Source of the DNA: Rhodocyclaceae bacterium
GTDB lineage: Bacteria; Pseudomonadota; Gammaproteobacteria; Burkholderiales; Rhodocyclaceae
Length of the DNA: 64,000 nucleotides
Assembly: GCA_016791115.1 (NCBI GenBank)
Contig: JAEUNL010000013.1
Span: forward strand, 29,977-93,976
Reading direction: 5' to 3'
A program made the translations under genes and the position numbers. A model generated the notes under the pieces. The model was not told the origin of the DNA. It saw only the letters and a list, made by a program, of their open reading frames with translations, and made no database searches. Below, piece by piece: positions 49,989 to 58,968 of this stretch (within the stretch, counting starts at the first letter, position 1; every line of letters starts with the position of its first letter).

Positions 49989-51164
49989 TCAGGCAGTCTC
50001 GGCGAACAGCTCCCGTCCGATCAGCATGCGACGAATCTCGCTCGTGCCGGCACCGATTTCATAGAGCTTGGCATCGCGCCATAGCCGGCCCGTCGGGTAG
50101 TCGTTGACATACCCGTTTCCACCCAGACATTGGATTGCTTCACCCGCCATCCACGTTGCTTTCTCCGCGGCGTAGAGGATCGCGCCGGCCGCATCCTTGC
50201 GACGGCTTCGAGGGTCAGCGCTTCGATTGTCGCAATTGCGCGCGACAGCATAAACGTAGGACCGGCAGGCGGAGAACGTGGTGTACATATCGGCCAGCTT
50301 GGCCTGCACGAGCTGAAACTCGCCGATGGCCTGCCCGAACTGTTGCCGTTCATGGACGTATGGCAGCACGACATCGAGGCATGCAGCCATGATGCCGAGC
50401 GGTCCGCCTGAAAGAACGGCGCGTTCGAAATCGAGACCGCTCATCAACACGCGGGCACCATTGCCGATCCCGCCGAGCACGTTCTCCTCCGGCACCTCGC
50501 AATCCTCGAATACCAGTTCGCCGGTATGAGATCCGCGCATGCCGAGCTTGTCCAGTTTCTGGGCGACGGAAAACCCCTTGAATGACTTCTCGACGATGAA
50601 CGCGGTGATGCCACGCGCGCCTGCATCCGGGTCGGTTCTGGCATATACGACCAGCACGTCGGCATCGGGGCCATTGGTGATCCACATCTTTCCGCCATTG
50701 AGTACATAGCGATCTCCCCGACGTTCCGCGCGCAGGCGCATCGACATCACGTCGGAGCCGGCACCGGGTTCGGACATCGCAAGCGCGCCGACGTGCTCTC
50801 CCGAAATGAGCCGCGGCAGGAAACGTGAACGCTGGAGCCCGTCGCCATTCCGGTATATCTGATTGACGCAAAGATTGGAGTGCGCGCCATAGGAGAGCGC
50901 GATCGAAGCACTTGCCCGCGAGATTTCCTCCATCGCCACAATGTGCGCCAAGTATCCCATTCCCGCACCCCCGTAGGCTTCATCCACCGTGATGCCGAGC
51001 AAGCCGAGGTCACCGAGCCGGCGCCAGAGATGCATTGGAAACGCATCGTTGCGATCGACGTCTCCCGCAAGCGGTGCGATCTCGTCGCGAGCGAACGCCG
51101 ACACACTGTTGCGCAGCATGTCGATCTCATCCCCCAATCCGAAATCCAGGCTGACCAGCGCCAT
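49989..51164 (-). CDS. liuA: isovaleryl-CoA dehydrogenase
   Basis: A protein of 391 residues of the acyl-CoA dehydrogenase family: [10 protein letters not shown] and [11 protein letters not shown] substrate/FAD segments and the [20 protein letters not shown]-terminus. Converts isovaleryl-CoA to 3-methylcrotonyl-CoA. A short insertion [10 protein letters not shown] lies before [16 protein letters not shown]. First gene of the operon; the ATG at 51164 removes an unlikely leader. liuC (hydratase) and liuE (lyase) are not adjacent. Confidence 0.9.
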   Translation of the reverse strand: MALVSLDFGLGDEIDMLRNSVSAFARDEIAPLAGDVDRNDAFPMHLWRRLGDLGLLGITVDEAYGGAGMGYLAHIVAMEEISRASASIALSYGAHSNLCVNQIYRNGDGLQRSRFLPRLISGEHVGALAMSEPGAGSDVMSMRLRAERRGDRYVLNGGKMWITNGPDADVLVVYARTDPDAGARGITAFIVEKSFKGFSVAQKLDKLGMRGSHTGELVFEDCEVPEENVLGGIGNGARVLMSGLDFERAVLSGGPLGIMAACLDVVLPYVHERQQFGQAIGEFQLVQAKLADMYTTFSACRSYVYAVARNCDNRSADPRSRRKDAAGAILYAAEKATWMAGEAIQCLGGNGYVNDYPTGRLWRDAKLYEIGAGTSEIRRMLIGRELFAETA

Positions 51165-51251
51165 GAATGGCTCCCCCGAAGACATCGTCAATACGGCACA
51201 TCGGCTTCGCAACGGCCGCCACTCACAGTGTAGACCACTGCGTGCAAAGAG

Positions 51252-51265
51252 TGAATAATGATTCA
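51252..51265. promoter_or_regulatory. TGAAT-N4-ATTCA operator candidate
   Basis: Inverted repeat with perfect five-base arms in the divergent region between liuA and the TetR-type gene, 22 bases before the regulator's ATG: the normal position for an autoregulating TetR repressor site. Confidence 0.45.
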
Positions 51266-51286
51266 TTTCTTTGTGGGACCCTTCGC

Positions 51287-51913
51287 ATGGCCTACCGGCG
51301 ATCGAGGCAGATGGCTCTGCGACTCTCCCGAAATCGAGTGCGGATCATCGAAGCTGCCCGCACCCTGCTGGCGCGAGGCGGATACCGTGGCGCCCCGGTG
51401 ACGGCCATCGCCCAAGAGGCTGGCATTTCGACCGGTTCTGTTTATCGCTACTTTCCATCGAAATCGGCCCTTTTTGTTCGGGTTCTCGGCGACGCAGTGC
51501 GCCAGGAACTCGAGGTTCTCCGCACAGCATCTGCAGCCGACGGCAGATCCTGTGGGCAGCGTCTGTCCGCGACCGTTGAAACCTTCGTCCGGCGCGCTTT
51601 GGCAGGCCCGCGGCTCGCCTATTCGTTCATCGCAGAACCTGCCGACCCTTTGGTCGATCGGGCACGCATCCGGTACCGGCGGAGTTTTGGCAAGCTGGTT
51701 CGAGCGCTGTTGCAGGAAGGGGTGGAAGCTGGCGAATTCGCAGACCTGAACGTGGACATTGCCGCGGCTTGCATTGTCGGCGCTTTCACGGAAGCCCTAG
51801 TTGGACCTCTGGCTCCAAGCGCGCGTCGAATCGAAGACAAGGAGAGCCTCGTGACGGAGATCTGTGGCTTCTGCCTCGCGGGCGTTACGGTTCGGGGCCG
51901 GCTGTTTCCGTAG
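51287..51913 (+). CDS. TetR-family regulator of the liu genes
   Basis: A protein of 208 residues with an N-terminal TetR helix-turn-helix ([44 protein letters not shown] split at the turn) and a helical ligand-binding domain. Divergent from liuA, so it probably senses a branched-chain acyl-CoA. Its end overlaps the convergent SURF1 gene by 29 bases. Confidence 0.88.
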   Translation: MAYRRSRQMALRLSRNRVRIIEAARTLLARGGYRGAPVTAIAQEAGISTGSVYRYFPSKSALFVRVLGDAVRQELEVLRTASAADGRSCGQRLSATVETFVRRALAGPRLAYSFIAEPADPLVDRARIRYRRSFGKLVRALLQEGVEAGEFADLNVDIAAACIVGAFTEALVGPLAPSARRIEDKESLVTEICGFCLAGVTVRGRLFP

Positions 51914-52625
51914 AACGGCGATTTCGCCTGATCGTGGACAAGGCATAGATGACGGCGACCAGAACCGCAAGCCCGTACCACTGATATGCGTAGCTCAGGT
52001 GCATCCCCACACGGCTGTCCAGACGGGCCCATTGGCGCTCGAAGCCACCAGGCGCATCTCGGTCGAGTTGAATGAAAAGGGGCGCCACGCGCTGCTTGAG
52101 GCGGCTCTCGAGTTCCCTGACCTCCACGGCTTGCCAGAGCATCGGCCATGGCTGACCGCCCTCCTGCACGGGTGCAGTCGCAAGGTAGCGTGGCTTAGGC
52201 GGCGTCACCAGCTCACCACGAATCTCTACCCGGCCCGGCGGCGCCGGCAGCACCGGAAGGTTGTCACGGCTTGGTGAAGCCGGCACCCAGCCCCGGTTGA
52301 CCACGATCAGGTCGCTTGTACCGTCTATGCGCAAAGGCGTAAGGACATGGTAGCCGGCACGGTCACCCATAACCTGGTTGTCGAGCAGAACCTGGAACTC
52401 GGGCAAATATAGCCCTCGTACCGTGGCTGCGCGAAACTCGTCGGTCACCGGATCGAGCGCCGCCGAAGCGACAGAAAGGAGAGAATCGTGCGAGCGGTGG
52501 TCGAGTTGCGCTTGGAGTTCGAGCTGGCGGGCCGCCTTTCCACCCTGCCAATTTCCCAGATGGACGAATAGGGCGACCACACATGCTGCGGCGATCGACT
52601 CGATTACACCGATCTTCAGACGCAT
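51885..52625 (-). CDS. SURF1-family cytochrome oxidase assembly protein
   Basis: A protein of 246 residues with N- and C-terminal membrane helices (~8-24 and ~205-225) and the SURF1 core (GNWQGGKAARQ, VLLDNQVMGDRAGYHVLTPL, VNRGWVP). It assists heme a insertion into subunit I. Last gene of the cox operon. The 124 bases between it and coxC hold no convincing gene. Confidence 0.88.
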   Translation of the reverse strand: MRLKIGVIESIAAACVVALFVHLGNWQGGKAARQLELQAQLDHRSHDSLLSVASAALDPVTDEFRAATVRGLYLPEFQVLLDNQVMGDRAGYHVLTPLRIDGTSDLIVVNRGWVPASPSRDNLPVLPAPPGRVEIRGELVTPPKPRYLATAPVQEGGQPWPMLWQAVEVRELESRLKQRVAPLFIQLDRDAPGGFERQWARLDSRVGMHLSYAYQWYGLAVLVAVIYALSTIRRNRRSTETAGPEP

Positions 52626-52749
52626 GACACTTCTTGCTGCTCGGGTCGAAGCAAGGGAGGCATCAATTCTGTCTCAACCCAACCCTCGTTCGTCAGACGG
52701 CATTGCAACACAAAGCGCCGCTGCAATGCCGCCGGATCGTCTGCGTTGT

Positions 52750-53598
52750 TCAGAGCCAATAAACGAACACGAAAAGGAGCAGCCACACGACATCGACAAA
52801 ATGCCAATACCAGGCGACTGCAGAAAACGCAAAGTGGCGATCTGCACTGAAGTGGCCCTTCATCGAACGCAGAAACACCACGATCAGCATGATCGTCCCA
52901 AGGGTGACATGGAGTCCGTGAAACCCGGTTAGGATGAAAAACGTGCCACCATAGACTCCCGCCTTAAGCGTCAGTCCGAGCTTGGTGTATGCCTCTTGAT
53001 ATTCGTGTGCTTGCAGGAAAAGGAAGATCAGGCCAAGCGCAATCGTGAGCGCAAGCCCAAGGACGAGTTGCTTTTGCTTGTTTGCAAACAGCCCCCAGTG
53101 TGCCCAAGTCAATGTGGCGCCAGACGTCAGCAGGATCAGCGTATTGATCGCGGGAATGCCCCACGCGGCCATGGGCTGGAATGCCGGTCCCTTCGGCCCG
53201 CTGGAAGGCCAATCGGCGGTGAAGCCAGGATAGGGCGTGAACTGCGGATCGAACGAAGCCAATTCGGGCACCGATATGACCCGATAATAGAAGAGCACGC
53301 CGAAGAAGGCTGCGAAGAACATGACTTCGGAAAAAATGAACCAGATCATGCCGAGGCGGAATGACCGGTCCTCCCAGATTTGATACTTGCCCGAGGCATT
53401 CTCGCCGATCACGGCACCGAACCAGCCAAAGAGTACGAAAACGATCGCGGCGACGCCGCCCAGCATGCTGAAAAGACCGGCGGAGATCGAATTCAGCTTC
53501 AGAATGAAACCAAACGCCAGCAGGAAAATACCGACCGACAACAGTACCGAGTAGCGGCTCGCGTGAGGAACGTAATAGTGCTGCTGCGCGTGGGCCAT
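52750..53598 (-). CDS. coxC: cytochrome c oxidase subunit III
   Basis: A protein of 282 residues with seven transmembrane helices. FIFSEVMFFAAFFGVLFYYR and GFHGLHVTLGT are family motifs, and WHFVDVVWLLLFVFVYWL is the C-terminal helix. Part of the aa3/caa3 oxidase. Confidence 0.93.
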   Translation of the reverse strand: MAHAQQHYYVPHASRYSVLLSVGIFLLAFGFILKLNSISAGLFSMLGGVAAIVFVLFGWFGAVIGENASGKYQIWEDRSFRLGMIWFIFSEVMFFAAFFGVLFYYRVISVPELASFDPQFTPYPGFTADWPSSGPKGPAFQPMAAWGIPAINTLILLTSGATLTWAHWGLFANKQKQLVLGLALTIALGLIFLFLQAHEYQEAYTKLGLTLKAGVYGGTFFILTGFHGLHVTLGTIMLIVVFLRSMKGHFSADRHFAFSAVAWYWHFVDVVWLLLFVFVYWL

Positions 53599-53669
53599 AC
53601 GGAAGTCTCCTTGTAATTCTATTGGAAGGCGCGTGTTTTGTCGGATTGAATCGGGTTCTGACTATCTGC

Positions 53670-54227
53670 TCAATTGGCCTGAAGCGCCTTGTTGAGCGGA
53701 AAGAAACTATAGGACAACGTAATCGAATTGTCGCGATCAGAAATCTCGGGACTCACGAAAAACGTGACCGGCATTCTGCGTGTCTCGCCGGCCCCGATCT
53801 CCTGCTTTCGAAAGCAGAAACAATCGAGCTTCTTCAAGTGCTCGGCAGCTGAAGGCGGGCTTACACTCGGCACCGCCTGCCCGATGATGGATACGTTGGT
53901 CGGGTTCTTGACGATGTAGTTCATTGTCACGACTTCCCCCGGATAAACCTCGACCTGATGACGCTCTGGGCGAAAATCCCAGCTGGCACCGGGCATCGCC
54001 GTCGCCATCAGTTCCACCTTCACCCGGCGCGAACGATCGACGGACTTCGGCACCGATGCAGCATCGGCCTGCGTTGGAGCAGGTCTGCCTCCTACCCCTG
54101 CAACGCGACAGATGACATCGTATAAAGGAACCAGCGCGAACCCGAATCCGAAGGCGACAACCGCGATGGCAGCGAGGCGGCGCGCCGTCCTGCGGTTGCT
54201 TCTTGCGGAATCTGCTTGGTCCCTCAT
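53670..54227 (-). CDS. ctaG: CtaG/Cox11, copper insertion protein for oxidase subunit I
   Basis: A protein of 185 residues with one N-terminal membrane helix and a periplasmic beta domain. LYDVICRVAGVGG and the copper-binding CFCF in LDCFCFRKQ are diagnostic. It delivers copper to the CuB centre. Ten bases after the small assembly gene. Confidence 0.92.
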   Translation of the reverse strand: MRDQADSARSNRRTARRLAAIAVVAFGFGFALVPLYDVICRVAGVGGRPAPTQADAASVPKSVDRSRRVKVELMATAMPGASWDFRPERHQVEVYPGEVVTMNYIVKNPTNVSIIGQAVPSVSPPSAAEHLKKLDCFCFRKQEIGAGETRRMPVTFFVSPEISDRDNSITLSYSFFPLNKALQAN

Positions 54228-54237
54228 CAGGCGGCGC

Positions 54238-54381
54238 TCAAAACGGTCGAAACTTGAACAGAGAAACTACGAATACCGCCGCGGAGATCAGGCCGATCAG
54301 CAATGCCAGGTTGGCATTGCTGATCTTGCCACCTTCAGCGATGGGCGGGCATCCACCGTTTCCGGCCTTACGATCCATCAT
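54238..54381 (-). CDS. small cytochrome oxidase-associated membrane protein
   Basis: A peptide of 47 residues: charged N-terminus followed by one transmembrane helix (NLALLIGLISAAVFVVSLF) ending KFRPF. It starts with two ATG codons (54381 and 54378), 27 bases after coxA. Short single-helix proteins at this place between coxA and ctaG are common in betaproteobacteria and are considered oxidase assembly factors. Confidence 0.7.
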   Translation of the reverse strand: MMDRKAGNGGCPPIAEGGKISNANLALLIGLISAAVFVVSLFKFRPF

Positions 54382-54407
54382 CCCACCGACCCCCTGTCCG
54401 AACTGCC

Positions 54408-56003
54408 TCACTTCACGACCGGCTGGGTTTCGAACGTGTGGTACGGGGCCGGAGACGGGACCGTCCATTCGAGTCCATCTGCCCCTTCCCAAGCGCGCGC
54501 CTCCGCCTTTTGGCCACCACGCACACACTTGATGACCACGTAGATGAACAGCAGGTGTGAGATGCCAAGAATGAAGGCACCAATGCTCGAGGCCATATTG
54601 AGATCGGCAAACTGCAGAGCGTAATCCGGAATGCGGCGCGGCATTCCCGCGAGCCCGAGCAGGAACTGGGGCAGAAAAGTCAGGTTCATCCCGATCGCAA
54701 CCAGGATGAAATGCAGCTTGCCCAAACGCTCGTCGTACATGTGCCCGGTCCATTTCGGCAACCAGTAATAAACGCCGGCCATGGCGCCCATTACCGTCGT
54801 CGGATAGAGCGCATAGTGGAAGTGGGCAACAAGGAAGTAGGCATTGTGGTACTGCGCGTCAGCAGCTGCATCCGCCAGCACCAGCCCTGTCAGTCCGCCC
54901 CAGCCGAAGAACACGATGAAACCGAGCGCGAAAAGCATCGGCGTTTCAAGGCTGATCGATCCGCGCCAGAAAGTGGCGATCCAGCAGTAGAACAACACCG
55001 CAAGCGGAAGCGAGATGAGCATCGTGCTGTACATGAAATACAGTTGGGCGCCGGTCGACATGCCGCTCGTGAACATGTGATGCGCCCACACCACGATGGA
55101 GAGTGCAGCAATGGCGATCATCGACCAAACCTGCGCCGTATAGCCGAAACTCGGCTTGCGCGCGAAGGCAGAAATGACATGTGGGATCACCCCCGCAATC
55201 GGCAGGAGAAGCACATACACCTCAGGATGCCCCATGAACCAGAAGATGTGCTGCCACAAGACCGGGTCACCGCCACCTGCCGCATTGAAGAAATTCGTCT
55301 CGAAATGACGATCCATGAGGAGCATCGTGACCCCGCCTGCCAGCACCGGCATGATGAAGATCAGCAGGAACGCAGTCAGGAGAAATGCCCAGGCGAACAG
55401 TGGCATCTTGAACATTGTCATGCCCGGTGCGCGCATGTTGAGAATGGTCACGATGACGTTGATCGAGGCCAGGATCGAAGACATGCCGAGCATATGCACG
55501 GCAAAGATAGTGAAGTCCATGCCCCAGCCGGTCTGCACCGAGAGCGGCGCATACATGGTCCATCCCGTATCCGCTCCACCTGTGCCAATACCGGCAAGGC
55601 CGAGAACAAATGGCGTCACGAGCATCACCGCAGCAGGCGGCAGAATCCAGAAGCTCCAATTGTTCAATCGCGGCAAGGCCATGTCGGGGGCGCCGATGAC
55701 CATCGGCAACATCCAGTTGGCCAATCCCGTCGCTGCAGGCATCGCAGCACCAAACACCATGATCAGACCGTGCAGCGTGATCAACTGGTTGAACAACTCG
55801 GGCTTCACGATCTGCAAGCCGGGCGTGAACAACTCGGCTCGTACCGTCAGGATCATCGCGCCGCCGACCATCAGCATGACGAACGCAAATATCAGGTACA
55901 TGTTGCCGATGTCCTTGTGGTTGGTCGTCAGCAACCATCGCGAGAATCCGGCCGGATGATCGTGGTGTTCCGCGTGGGTATCAGCGGCGGTAGTGGTACT
56001 CAT
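54408..56003 (-). CDS. coxA: cytochrome c oxidase subunit I
   Basis: A protein of 531 residues with twelve transmembrane helices. Heme and copper ligands are visible in NQLITLHGLIMVF, WQHIFWFMGHPEVYVLLLP (CuB His and cross-linked Tyr), WAHHMFTSG and YFLVAHFHYALY. GATG start at 56003 after GGACAGGAGAG. Terminal oxidase of aerobic respiration. Confidence 0.95.
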   Translation of the reverse strand: MSTTTAADTHAEHHDHPAGFSRWLLTTNHKDIGNMYLIFAFVMLMVGGAMILTVRAELFTPGLQIVKPELFNQLITLHGLIMVFGAAMPAATGLANWMLPMVIGAPDMALPRLNNWSFWILPPAAVMLVTPFVLGLAGIGTGGADTGWTMYAPLSVQTGWGMDFTIFAVHMLGMSSILASINVIVTILNMRAPGMTMFKMPLFAWAFLLTAFLLIFIMPVLAGGVTMLLMDRHFETNFFNAAGGGDPVLWQHIFWFMGHPEVYVLLLPIAGVIPHVISAFARKPSFGYTAQVWSMIAIAALSIVVWAHHMFTSGMSTGAQLYFMYSTMLISLPLAVLFYCWIATFWRGSISLETPMLFALGFIVFFGWGGLTGLVLADAAADAQYHNAYFLVAHFHYALYPTTVMGAMAGVYYWLPKWTGHMYDERLGKLHFILVAIGMNLTFLPQFLLGLAGMPRRIPDYALQFADLNMASSIGAFILGISHLLFIYVVIKCVRGGQKAEARAWEGADGLEWTVPSPAPYHTFETQPVVK

Positions 56004-56034
56004 GTGTCTCTCCTGTCCTCGATCCAAGTCCGAA

Positions 56035-57216
56035 TCAGCGCAATTTCTTGACGGTTGACGGTTGCACGAAATCGCCGACCGTATTGCCAAACGAATTCCG
56101 CTCGTAAGTGACCACCGCAGCAAGCTCTGCGTCCGAAAGGGATTCGCGGAATGCCTGCATCGCCGTTCCGGTCTTTCCGTTCAGCACGCGATCCAGGTGG
56201 CCATCCTTGACCAGCCGCCCATCGTTGTCGACGAACGGTCCTTTGACGATAGCACTTCCAGCGAGTGCAGGAAATGCCGGCGGGAGACCCTGGCCGTTCG
56301 TCTGGTGGCAAGCTGCGCAAACCTTTTCGTAAACATCCTTGCCCTTGGCCATCAGTTCGTCCTTGGTCCATTCCTTGTCGGCGGACGCGGCAGCAGCAAC
56401 CACGGCAGCCTTCTTGTCCGCAACCCATTTGTCGAACTCTGGCTGGCTCACGGCCTGCACCACGACCGGCATGAAGCCGTGGTCCTTGCCACACAACTCG
56501 GCACATTGTCCGCGATAGATGCCCGGCTTCTCGATCGTCGCCCAGAATTCGCGCAGAAAGCCGGGTATTGCATCGCGTTTCACACCGAACGCCGGCACCC
56601 ACCAGCTATGGATAACGTCAGTAGACGTCGTGATGAAGCGAATTTTCTTGCCGACCGGGAGCACCAGCGGATTGTCGACCTCGAGCAGGTAATGCTCGCC
56701 TTTCGGTGCCTGGTTGTGGATCTGCTCCTTTGGCGTCGTCAGAAGACTTACAAACTTGATGTCCTCGGCCGGGTACTCGTAAAGCCATTTCCACTGGCTA
56801 CCCGTCACCTTGACGACCATTTCGGCGTTGGTCTTGGAATCCTCATAAGAGAGTACGGCGTGATAGGCCGGAATCCCGAACACCACGTAGTCGATGTAGA
56901 GCAAGCCTGCAAACGGTAGCAGCGTCAGGGCAACCTGCTTCGCCGTCCGTGGCGCAGTGAACGTTGCCGCCTTGTAACCCTTGCTCTTGCGATGCACCAT
57001 CACGGAATACATGATCAGCGCAAAAACCAAAATGAAGATCGTTCCGGCGATCGTCATGAACAGGTTGTGCACGTGCAGTGTATCGGCCGCGAGCGGCGTG
57101 GCCGGATCGGGAAACGTCCAGCGAATCTCGGCCTGCGCCGACCCAACAAGGCCGAGGAGCGCGAGCGAGCCTGCGGCAAACGCACGTCGAAAACGACTCA
57201 TGTTCCGAAACTCCAT
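56035..57216 (-). CDS. coxB: cytochrome c oxidase subunit II fused to cytochrome c
   Basis: A protein of 393 residues: signal peptide, two transmembrane helices, cupredoxin CuA domain (HSWWVPAFGVK; CAELCGKDHGFM) and an additional C-terminal cytochrome c domain with CAACH and a Met-containing segment (GTAMQAF). This makes the oxidase caa3-like, taking electrons from its own heme c. First gene of the operon. Confidence 0.94.
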   Translation of the reverse strand: MEFRNMSRFRRAFAAGSLALLGLVGSAQAEIRWTFPDPATPLAADTLHVHNLFMTIAGTIFILVFALIMYSVMVHRKSKGYKAATFTAPRTAKQVALTLLPFAGLLYIDYVVFGIPAYHAVLSYEDSKTNAEMVVKVTGSQWKWLYEYPAEDIKFVSLLTTPKEQIHNQAPKGEHYLLEVDNPLVLPVGKKIRFITTSTDVIHSWWVPAFGVKRDAIPGFLREFWATIEKPGIYRGQCAELCGKDHGFMPVVVQAVSQPEFDKWVADKKAAVVAAAASADKEWTKDELMAKGKDVYEKVCAACHQTNGQGLPPAFPALAGSAIVKGPFVDNDGRLVKDGHLDRVLNGKTGTAMQAFRESLSDAELAAVVTYERNSFGNTVGDFVQPSTVKKLR

Positions 57217-57920
57217 CCGATATCCCCTTCCAGGCAAAATGCTGTTTCAATAATTCTTGGGTGCAGACTGCGAAATCGCGCGACCATTTGACCCGATTCA
57301 CCGTCACCCACAATGGCGATCGCAGCCAATGACCGAGGTTGGCCCTTCACCGCGCAAACTCTTGCGTGTTCGCCGAGCGAGTTCGACGGATTCGACGACT
57401 TGGTAACTGGAGAAGCGCCATCGACCACGCGCGGAAAGTTGCCGGCGAGCTCGACGTCTTGTGATCCGGTGGAATCGGCGATGCACCGCGGCTTCGGGTC
57501 ATGCAGTTGGGGTCGGTTCCGCCGGACGCATCGCAAGATACGTACGCTCGGCAGCCATGGTCGCTCGACAGCACTATGTCTCGATCCCGACTACCCTCCG
57601 CGACTGTGGCTCATCGGTGCAAGCCGTCAGCAGGAATCGTCGGGATGTCTCCCGTGTAATTATGGTGTTCGAATCGCGTCCGTGTAACGGCCGGCGTTCG
57701 ATCATATATAGATACGAAAGTAACTTGTGATGCGGGGGTACTGCTTGCCTTACAGCGACGTATTTTTGATTTAAAACGCCAAAATTCGAAGAAGAAATCC
57801 ATGATTCCACGATGGATACCGCGAAACGTCAGCAACAATGTGCTACCGAAAGATACGGCACCGCAGCATGACTCTGCCGATTTGTCACCCAAAAGAATAC
57901 GTCGACAGCAACACGGACTT
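57217..57920. other. gene-free interval upstream of coxB
   Basis: About 700 bases between two minus-strand genes. Open frames exist on both strands, but none looks like a protein. From about 57690 to 57800 the DNA is AT-richer (ATATATAG, TTTTTGATTTAAAAC). It should contain the cox promoter; no operator or RNA gene was recognised. Confidence 0.4.
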
Positions 57921-58868
57921 TCAACTGACCGCTGTCGGCGGAGATGAACGGAGCGCACTCGGTGTGGTACCGAAGCGTTTGCGAAATGCACGACTGAAAT
58001 GTGCCTGATCGTTGAAGCCCCAAGAATAGGCAATTTCTCCGATCGTCCTTCCACATGGTCCTTCGTGCATCAGCTCCCGATAGCAGTTCTCGAGCCGCAG
58101 TTCGAGCACCCATTGCATGAGTGGAACAGAATCATCAGCAAACAGGCGGTGCACATGCCGGGGAGACAGGCCGACGCTATTCGCAATGAAAGCAATGTCC
58201 AACGCCGGATTCCGCAACTCCCGCTCGACCACGCTGGTAATACGTTCCCTGTGCAACCATTCCCGATTCGATCTGCTTCGAACTCCTCGACAACGCCTGA
58301 CCGCTTCGTCCAGCAAATCAACTATGGCATCGACCACCTTTGCGCTTGATCGTGCAGTCAGCTCGTCGTGGTTGGAGGCGAAGGCGCCTATGATTCCTGC
58401 GGCGAGCACGGCTGCATCGGACGATCGAGGCACCCTCACGAAACCGTCGACATTTGCTATTCGTCGCACAGACGGAACCAGTTCCTTGTTCAATCCCACC
58501 GCCACGAAATCGAACGCCTCGATGAAATCGAACTCGGCAGCGCCCGATGTCGGGAGAACGACAAGATCTCGCGAGTCCATCACGAACTCGTTGCGGGCCA
58601 TGCGAACCACGCATGCGCCATGCAGGGGAACGATTACGAACAAATCGGAGGTACTGTCAACCATACTGCACCGCATCGAAAACCGGGTGCCTTCGAGTTG
58701 CAGGAGCTGGATAGGTCCTAAAGCGTGCAGACGCGCAGTCGCGCGGAATGCGTCGTCTACCCGTGGCGTGACCTCGACCGCAGCCCCGAAGACGTGAAGC
58801 ATTGTCCGGCGCCAAGCATTGACCGGGTCGCTGGAATTCGAGGTATCTGTAGAGACGACTGTACACAT
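57921..58868 (-). CDS. AraC-family transcription regulator
   Basis: A protein of 315 residues. N-terminal cupin-like ligand domain of the FeaR type (LVVLPTSGAAEFDF...) and C-terminal double helix-turn-helix (FIANSVGLSPRHVHRLFADDS; IGEIAYSWGFNDQAHFSRAFRKRFGTTPSALR). The ligand is unknown. The ATG at 58868 is preferred; a start further upstream would run into the divergent gene's leader. Confidence 0.88.
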   Translation of the reverse strand: MCTVVSTDTSNSSDPVNAWRRTMLHVFGAAVEVTPRVDDAFRATARLHALGPIQLLQLEGTRFSMRCSMVDSTSDLFVIVPLHGACVVRMARNEFVMDSRDLVVLPTSGAAEFDFIEAFDFVAVGLNKELVPSVRRIANVDGFVRVPRSSDAAVLAAGIIGAFASNHDELTARSSAKVVDAIVDLLDEAVRRCRGVRSRSNREWLHRERITSVVERELRNPALDIAFIANSVGLSPRHVHRLFADDSVPLMQWVLELRLENCYRELMHEGPCGRTIGEIAYSWGFNDQAHFSRAFRKRFGTTPSALRSSPPTAVS

Positions 58869-58968
58869 GGCGTTGAAGGTGAATCTTAACCTGCCCTCCG
58901 GAAGCCTCCAAACGAGTGCATCATGATTCGATATCAGTGATACGTCCGGATCGGAACAAGGAGAGTCG

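Noticed and set aside
52616..52807. 63-codon frame between SURF1 and coxC
   Set aside because: Overlaps the coxC end, has no membrane segment like the small cox-linked proteins, and reads as an off-frame product.
57660..57685. GTTCGAATC, a tRNA T-loop-like sequence
   Set aside because: The flanking T-stem pairs poorly and no acceptor stem, anticodon arm or CCA end fits around it.
57313..57687. 124-codon plus-strand frame upstream of coxB
   Set aside because: Serine/arginine-rich, no ribosome-binding site and no recognisable domain; probably non-coding.
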